Assembly: GCF_030538695.1 (NCBI RefSeq)
Contig: NZ_JAUNTN010000005.1
Coordinates: 1 to 64,000 of the forward strand
DNA from: Paracoccus sp. (in: a-proteobacteria)
GTDB taxonomy: Bacteria; Pseudomonadota; Alphaproteobacteria; Rhodobacterales; Rhodobacteraceae
Direction: 5' to 3'
DNA length: 64,000 bases
Shown here: positions 59,251-64,000 of the stretch, piece after piece
Layout of the letters: the number at the start of each line of letters is the position of its first letter
How positions within the stretch are numbered: the first letter of the stretch is position 1
The notes under the pieces: generated by a model
Seen by the model: only the letters and a program-made list of their open reading frames with translations
Database searches by the model: none
What the model was told of the DNA's origin: nothing
Made by a program: the position numbers and the translations under genes

Positions 59251-61691
59251 TCCTGACCTCCTGCCGGTTCCAGCCGGGTGATACCGGCATTTGCCGCCTG
59301 CGCCAGCGCCGGGTCCAGCGACATGGTGATATATTCGCCGCGGCGCCAGCGTTCGGACTGGTCGTCATAATGGCGCGACAGCGGATGGCCGGATTGCCCG
59401 GTCGAGGTGATGAACACCGAATTGTCCGGGTCGGCAAGGTCGTAAACGGCGCGATAGCCCGGCCCGAACCCGGTTTGCCAGCGACCAAGACCAGAGCCAT
59501 CCCCGGCCAGTGGCGCGGCGTTCAGGGTGAAATCGCCACCCGACAGCGATTGCGTCAGGTTCACGATCCAGCCGACCGCGCGGATCTGGCCAAGCGCCGG
59601 GTGGATCTGCCGGGCTTGATGCAGGTCGCCCCAGCGCCAGCTTTTCACATCCGCCCCGAACCGTGCCGTCAGATCCAGAATCGCCGCGTCCAATGCCTGC
59701 CGGGCGATGGTGGTGCAATCCTCGGCCTGTTCAGACTGCACCACGTCGCACCAGACCGCCGCGCCGTTGCGGTTGCGGAACACGCGTTCGATGAAATCGG
59801 GCCGCAGCGTGGTTATATCCTCGGCCAGCGGGCCAAGCTCGTCCCGGATCAGGCGCAGTTGCAGGTGGCGCATCCATGCGGCGTAGATCATCGGCTCGGG
59901 CAGATGTTCGGACATATTGCCGTCCCATTCCGCCAGCAGTTGCAGCGCGTCCTGACGCTGGCGTTCGGGCGTGCCGGGGGCGGCGGGGTCGCCGGTGAAC
60001 CACAGGTTCGCGCCGACCAGCGGCAGCAGGCGGCGGGCGGCGGGGCTGACCGTATCAAGCTGGGCGTCGATGAAACTGTCGCGGGAATGAACTTCGCGCC
60101 CTGCCAGAAGGCTGGCCAGCCGGTCATCGCCAAGATGGGTGCCGGGCTGGTTCCCGGTCGAAGCCACCAGCCCCGGCTGATCCGGTGCCAGCGTCTGCAA
60201 CAGCCGTGCGCCCGTTTCGACGCCCTGCCAGACCGAGTTGGCGGCAAAGGCGGGCGCTGGCATCAGCCCTTGCGTGGGGTGATCGGCGGGGCGCAGCGGC
60301 ACCGCACCCGCCAGCACCTGCTGCACACCGCTGTCATCCGCAAGGCTGACCGAGAGGGCCGGGGCGACCAGACCTTGCAGCGCGGCTTGCGCTTCGGTCT
60401 GGCTTTGCGCCCGCATCAGCCCCATCAGGGCCGAGATCGAGGCGTCCTGCGCTGACAGCCCGGTCCAGCGCAGCGCCGCGACATGGCCCGAGGGCATCAC
60501 GCTGTCCAGCGCGAAATGGCCGCCGGGAATCACCGGGCCATTCGTCGTGTTGCGCAGGGTGATGGTGCGCGGGTCCGCGCCTTTGATGCGGATGGTCTCG
60601 CGCCGGGTCTGAAAGCTGGTCCAGCCATTCGGGCCGCGATAGTTGTCCGCCGCACCGGGCTGAACCTCCTCGATCAGAACATCCAGATCGTCGATCCCGG
60701 CGGGGGCAACGCCCCATGCCAGATGTGGGTTGCGCCCCGACAGAACGACCGGAATCCCCGGCACCGTCGCACCGATGGCATCGCCGCTGCGCAGTTGCAG
60801 TCGCGCCAGATAGAACAGCCCCGGTGCGGTCAGCCCGATCTGCGGATCATTGGCCAGCAGCGCCCCGGCCGAGGCCGTCCGCTGTGGTCCTGCCGCCCAT
60901 GCGTGGCCGCCAAAGCCCGTGCCGACCCCGGCAAAACCGGCCAGCATATGCCATTGGTCGGGCTGTGCCGGGCCAGATGGGCGGGTCGGAAAGGTGTTGC
61001 CGCGAAACAGGCTGGCATAGGCGGGCAGGGCCGGATCATCGGTTGCCCCTGCCATGACCTCGACCCCGCGCGAGGGCAGCGCCAGCGACAGCCGCGCCCG
61101 CGTCACCTCATCGGTGATCTGACGGGTCGAGGCCGCCGCCAGCAGTTTCAGAATCGCAATGCTGTCGGCGGGCCGCCAATAGGGAATCGCCTCTGGGAAC
61201 AGAAAGAACTCGGGTGCGCCACGGCCGCGTGCGCCAAGGTTTACCTGCTCGATCCATTGGTTCACCCCCGCCGCATAGGCGTTCAGCGCGTCCTTGGTCG
61301 CCTGATCCTGTGCGTCAAAGCTGGTCTGCGCTGCCTGCGCCAGCGCCAGCCGCCGCACCAGATCGTCCTGCGCAAAGGCCCCTTCGCCATAGACCTCTGA
61401 CAGCCGCCCCTGCGCGGCACGGCGCAGCATCACCATCTGGAACAGCCGGTCCTGCGCATGGGCCACGCCAAGCGCGAAGAACGCATCTTCGTCCCGTGCC
61501 GCAAAAATATGCGGCACCGCGTCTGAACTGCGGATGATCTCGACCGGGGCGGAAATCCCCGTGACCCGCAGCGTGTCGCCATATTCCGGCAGCGAACGGG
61601 TGGCGAAATACCAGATCAGCGTCGCCGCTGCGACCGCCAGCACCAGTGCCGCAATGGTCAGCCGCAGCATCCAGCGGAACAAAGTCAGCAT
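59247..61691 (-). CDS. Penicillin acylase family protein lacking the nucleophile Ser
   Basis: An 814-residue Ntn-hydrolase relative with an N-terminal membrane anchor or signal (about 8-30), alpha-chain region (VEIIRSSDAVPHIFAARDED; GVAHAQDRLFQMVMLRRAAQ) and beta-chain region. In active members the beta chain begins with Ser in G-S-N-x-W; here the site reads G261-G262-H263-A264-W265. Ser and Asn are both replaced, while the neighbourhood (LLANDPQIGLTAPGLFYLARL) is well kept. It should be unable to self-process or hydrolyse amides by the usual mechanism. It is the first gene of an operon with psuK and psuG through four-base overlaps. Role unknown. Confidence 0.85.
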   Translation of the reverse strand: MLTLFRWMLRLTIAALVLAVAAATLIWYFATRSLPEYGDTLRVTGISAPVEIIRSSDAVPHIFAARDEDAFFALGVAHAQDRLFQMVMLRRAAQGRLSEVYGEGAFAQDDLVRRLALAQAAQTSFDAQDQATKDALNAYAAGVNQWIEQVNLGARGRGAPEFFLFPEAIPYWRPADSIAILKLLAAASTRQITDEVTRARLSLALPSRGVEVMAGATDDPALPAYASLFRGNTFPTRPSGPAQPDQWHMLAGFAGVGTGFGGHAWAAGPQRTASAGALLANDPQIGLTAPGLFYLARLQLRSGDAIGATVPGIPVVLSGRNPHLAWGVAPAGIDDLDVLIEEVQPGAADNYRGPNGWTSFQTRRETIRIKGADPRTITLRNTTNGPVIPGGHFALDSVMPSGHVAALRWTGLSAQDASISALMGLMRAQSQTEAQAALQGLVAPALSVSLADDSGVQQVLAGAVPLRPADHPTQGLMPAPAFAANSVWQGVETGARLLQTLAPDQPGLVASTGNQPGTHLGDDRLASLLAGREVHSRDSFIDAQLDTVSPAARRLLPLVGANLWFTGDPAAPGTPERQRQDALQLLAEWDGNMSEHLPEPMIYAAWMRHLQLRLIRDELGPLAEDITTLRPDFIERVFRNRNGAAVWCDVVQSEQAEDCTTIARQALDAAILDLTARFGADVKSWRWGDLHQARQIHPALGQIRAVGWIVNLTQSLSGGDFTLNAAPLAGDGSGLGRWQTGFGPGYRAVYDLADPDNSVFITSTGQSGHPLSRHYDDQSERWRRGEYITMSLDPALAQAANAGITRLEPAGGQE

Positions 61692-61807
61692 TGGCAGTCC
61701 TTTGCGGGCGCGGGCGGGTGCTTGACGCATACCGTCCGGGGTGAAAATCTTGGCGCTGTCTAGGACAGGCGGCGGTGCAATTCAACGCGCAAGCGAAAGG
61801 GAAGGTC

Positions 61808-62671
61808 ATGGCAAAGGTAGCATTTCTGGGATTGGGCGTGATGGGCTTTCCCATGGCCGGGCATCTGGCGGCGGCCGGGCATCAGGTGACAGTCTATAAC
61901 CGCAGCCCGGCCAAGGCCGATGCATGGGTGGCGCAGCATGGCGGGGGCGCTGCGCCCACGCCTCGGCAGGCGGCAGAGGGTGCGGATTTTGTCATGGCCT
62001 GCGTCGGCAATGACGATGATCTGCGGCAGGTCTGCCTTGGCCCGGACGGCGCTTTTGCGGGGATGGCGGCGGGGGCGGTCTTTGTCGATCACACCACCGT
62101 GTCGGCACAGGTCACGCGCGAACTGGCGGCGCTGGCGGGCGCAACCGGGCTGGGGTTCGTCGATGCGCCGGTCTCGGGCGGGCAGGCGGGGGCGGAAAAC
62201 GGCCAGCTCTCGGTGATGTGCGGCGGGGCGCAGGCGGATTACGACCGCGCCACGCCGGTGATCGCGGCTTATGCGAAAATCTGCCGGTTGATGGGACCGT
62301 CGGGGGCAGGGCAATTGACCAAGATGTGCAACCAGATCGCCATTGCCGGACTGGTGCAAGGCCTGTCCGAATCACTGGCCTTTGCGGAAAAGGCCGGGCT
62401 GGATGTTGCGGATGTGGTCGAGGTGATTTCTCAGGGGGCCGCCGGAAGCTGGCAGATGGTGAACCGTCACAAAACCATGGTCGAGGGCCATTTCGACCAC
62501 GGTTTCGCGGTCGATTGGATGCGCAAGGATCTGGCGATTTGCCTTGCCGCCGCGAATGAGACCGGAGCCAGCCTGCCAGTCACGGCGCTGGTCGATCAGT
62601 TCTATAAGGACGTGCAGAACATGGGCGGCGGTCGCTGGGACACATCCGCCCTGATCGCCCGGCTGCGTTAA
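61808..62671 (+). CDS. Beta-hydroxyacid dehydrogenase (3-hydroxyisobutyrate dehydrogenase-like)
   Basis: A 287-residue NAD(P)-dependent enzyme: Rossmann loop GLGVMGFPMAGHL (8-20), substrate motif DAPVSGGQAGAENG and the catalytic Lys in GAGQLTKMCNQI. It could act on 3-hydroxyisobutyrate, tartronate semialdehyde or related acids. The start at 61808 has GAAGG close upstream. Its stop overlaps the convergent rpe stop by four bases. Confidence 0.87.
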   Translation: MAKVAFLGLGVMGFPMAGHLAAAGHQVTVYNRSPAKADAWVAQHGGGAAPTPRQAAEGADFVMACVGNDDDLRQVCLGPDGAFAGMAAGAVFVDHTTVSAQVTRELAALAGATGLGFVDAPVSGGQAGAENGQLSVMCGGAQADYDRATPVIAAYAKICRLMGPSGAGQLTKMCNQIAIAGLVQGLSESLAFAEKAGLDVADVVEVISQGAAGSWQMVNRHKTMVEGHFDHGFAVDWMRKDLAICLAAANETGASLPVTALVDQFYKDVQNMGGGRWDTSALIARLR

Positions 62672-63351
62672 AGCGCGGCCTCTGCCGCCGCCCGGATGGC
62701 ACGGATATTGTCGCCGTAAACCTGCGGTTGATCGGCGGAACCGCCCTTGAACACCGCCGAACCGGCCACCAGCACATCGGCCCCGGCCGCGACCAGCGCG
62801 GGCGCGGTGGTCGGGTCCACGCCGCCGTCGATCTCGATATGCACCGGGCGGTCGCCGATCATCTGCCGCAGAGCGCGCACCTTTCCGGTCATGTCGATGA
62901 ACTTTTGCCCGCCGAAACCGGGGTTTACCGTCATCACGCAAATCAGGTCGGTCAGATCCAGCAGATGCGCCACAGCCTCGGCCGGAGTGCCGGGGTTAAG
63001 CGCCACACCGGCCTTTGCCCCGCTGGCCCGGATCGCCTGAAGCGTGCGGTGAATATGCGGCCCGGCCTCGACATGGGCGGTGATCACATCGGCCCCGGCA
63101 TCGGCAAAAGCCTGAATATACGGATCAACCGGCGCGATCATCAGGTGAACATCCATCACCGTTTTCACATGCCGCCGGAATGCCGCCACGGCGGGCGGTC
63201 CAAAGGTCAGGTTCGGCACGAAATGCCCGTCCATCACATCGACATGGACCCAATCGGCCCCCTGCGCCTCGATCGCCTGAATCTCGCGCCCAAAATCCGC
63301 GAAATCGGCAGACAGAATCGACGGTGCAATCTTGATCTTGCGGTCAGACAT
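62668..63351 (-). CDS. rpe: Ribulose-phosphate 3-epimerase
   Basis: A 227-residue TIM-barrel enzyme of the pentose phosphate pathway (and Calvin cycle if present). IAPSILSADFADFG opens the barrel. Metal ligands and catalytic Asp are in HVDVMDGHFVPN (His36, Asp38), DVHLMI and EIDGGV, with a phosphate loop VAGSAVF. The start at 63351 matches the family; the frame is open 17 codons further. Confidence 0.96.
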   Translation of the reverse strand: MSDRKIKIAPSILSADFADFGREIQAIEAQGADWVHVDVMDGHFVPNLTFGPPAVAAFRRHVKTVMDVHLMIAPVDPYIQAFADAGADVITAHVEAGPHIHRTLQAIRASGAKAGVALNPGTPAEAVAHLLDLTDLICVMTVNPGFGGQKFIDMTGKVRALRQMIGDRPVHIEIDGGVDPTTAPALVAAGADVLVAGSAVFKGGSADQPQVYGDNIRAIRAAAEAAL

Positions 63352-63412
63352 GACGGTTCCCTTTCCTTGCGGTTGATCCCCGGTTAGGCGCGATGCCCGC
63401 ACAGGTCAACCG

Positions 63413-63892
63413 TTACGCGCGGCCTGCGCTGCGCCATTCGTGCCATGTCAGCCAGATCACCAGCAGATCAAAAGCCGACAGCGCCAGCATCATGGGCGAG
63501 TGGTTCAGGCTCCAGCGATGCAATTGATAGACCACAAAGCCCGAAAACACCGCAATCGCCAGCGGATAGGCGGCGCTGATCCGCCGCGCCAGAAGCAGCA
63601 GCACCACCAGCTTTACCAGCCCGTGTCCCATCAGATAAATGGCATAGAAATGCTGGCTGTCGGCGCTGAACCGATCCGCCAGCGCCTGCACATGGCTGGC
63701 CAGATAATCGTGGCGATCCTCGATCAGTTCGTTACGGGTCAGCCAATGCACCAGATTCAGGATCGCCCCATGGCTGACCCACAGCAACGCCGCCCCGGCC
63801 GCAGCTTCCAGCGCGGCAAGAATGGTCTTGACCAGCAGCCCGGCCTCGAACAGCCAGTGCAAAAACCCCTTTTCGGCCGCCAGATGCCGCAT
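63413..63892 (-). CDS. DUF2127 family membrane protein
   Basis: A 159-residue integral membrane protein with about four spans (LVKTILAALEAAAGAALLWV; GLVKLVVLLLLAR; YPLAIAVFSGFVVYQLHRW; MLALSAFDLLVIWLTWHEW). It matches the DUF2127 pattern and has no known function. It lies 61 bases upstream of rpe on the same strand. Confidence 0.85.
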   Translation of the reverse strand: MRHLAAEKGFLHWLFEAGLLVKTILAALEAAAGAALLWVSHGAILNLVHWLTRNELIEDRHDYLASHVQALADRFSADSQHFYAIYLMGHGLVKLVVLLLLARRISAAYPLAIAVFSGFVVYQLHRWSLNHSPMMLALSAFDLLVIWLTWHEWRSAGRA

Positions 63893-63898
63893 CAGATC

Positions 63899-63949
63899 AT
63901 CTTTTGTCTATAAATATCCCACGGGGGACCGGGGGTGTGAAACCCCCGG
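63899..63949. repeat. Variant gene-end repeat with hairpin
   Basis: It begins CATCTTTTGTCTATAAATAT like the other copies, then diverges after TATCCC into ACGGGGGACC and a hairpin CCGGGGG/CCCCCGG (63929-63949). It lies just after the stop of the gene entering from the right, as the other copies lie at gene ends. Probably a related repeat subfamily. Confidence 0.6.
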
Positions 63950-63957
63950 CTCTGCCC

Positions 63958-64000
63958 TCAGTCCTCGCCGCGGAATGGCTGGACATATTGCAGCGCCATA
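63958..64000 (-). CDS. 3' end of an unrecognised gene (cut by window end)
   Basis: On the minus strand the last 13 codons read MALQYVQPFRGED before TGA. The gene continues beyond the window and is followed by a hairpin-bearing repeat, as expected at a gene end. Too short to identify. Confidence 0.45.
   Translation of the reverse strand, partial: MALQYVQPFRGED

Overview
The window is a stretch of alphaproteobacterial chromosome, most probably from the Rhodobacterales (Paracoccus or a close relative). The gene families, the rluD-rpoH and TauE/TIGR02186 neighbourhoods, the GC-rich coding style and a dispersed repeat built on AAATATCCCCGCCGGAGGCA all point that way. This placement comes from reading alone; no database search was run.

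Bases 1-2371 are the distal end of an integrated mobile element. It is visibly less GC-rich than the rest and carries a cut-off 3' gene end, a strong terminator, a cysteine-rich protein of unknown function, an excisionase-like helix-turn-helix protein and a complete tyrosine recombinase. The recombinase gene ends 22 bases from the 3' end of a tRNA-Arg(ACG) gene, which is the presumed attachment site. The other element end lies outside the window.

Bases 2449-18138 are housekeeping. They hold a MaoC-Pta fusion with acetate kinase, tRNA-Trp, and the secE-nusG-rplK-rplA and rplJ-rplL-rpoB-rpoC clusters, with recognisable terminators, an L10-type leader and an intergenic hairpin before rpoB. An AT-rich, apparently gene-free patch follows rpoC.

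Bases 18139-28259 are carbon and nucleoside metabolism. Propionyl-CoA synthetase (prpE) and NADP-malic enzyme (maeB) share an upstream sequence element. They are followed by a nucleoside salvage operon (cdd-deoA-deoB-add-upp) and a SPOR-domain secreted protein.

Bases 28260-41023 hold a membrane protein resembling a dead M48 peptidase with a decayed partial duplicate beside it, rluD-rpoH, a DUF6476-like gene, ubiK, lgt-midA-pgeF, exbB-exbD-tonB, ptsP and lysC.

Bases 41179-50662 are mostly envelope and quality-control genes: waaA, tRNA-Cys, a PCMT-like methyltransferase with a TolC-type channel and a PopZ-like protein, an NlpD-like LysM/M23 lipoprotein, surE-pcm, and a TauE/SafE permease with its TIGR02186 partner.

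Bases 50665-64000 carry an aminotransferase, an ABC exporter-ygfZ-dinB operon, a patatin-like lipase, a DUF502 protein, a tight operon of a penicillin-acylase homologue with pseudouridine catabolism genes (psuK, psuG), a beta-hydroxyacid dehydrogenase, rpe, a DUF2127 protein and the last 13 codons of a gene that continues out of the window.

I found no CRISPR array, rRNA, insertion sequence or obvious defence system. The most interesting items are the orphan cysteine-rich protein of the mobile element, several family members lacking key catalytic residues (penicillin acylase, M48-like, MaoC, M23), the segmental duplication near 29.5 kb, the element shared by prpE and maeB, and the gene-end repeat family.
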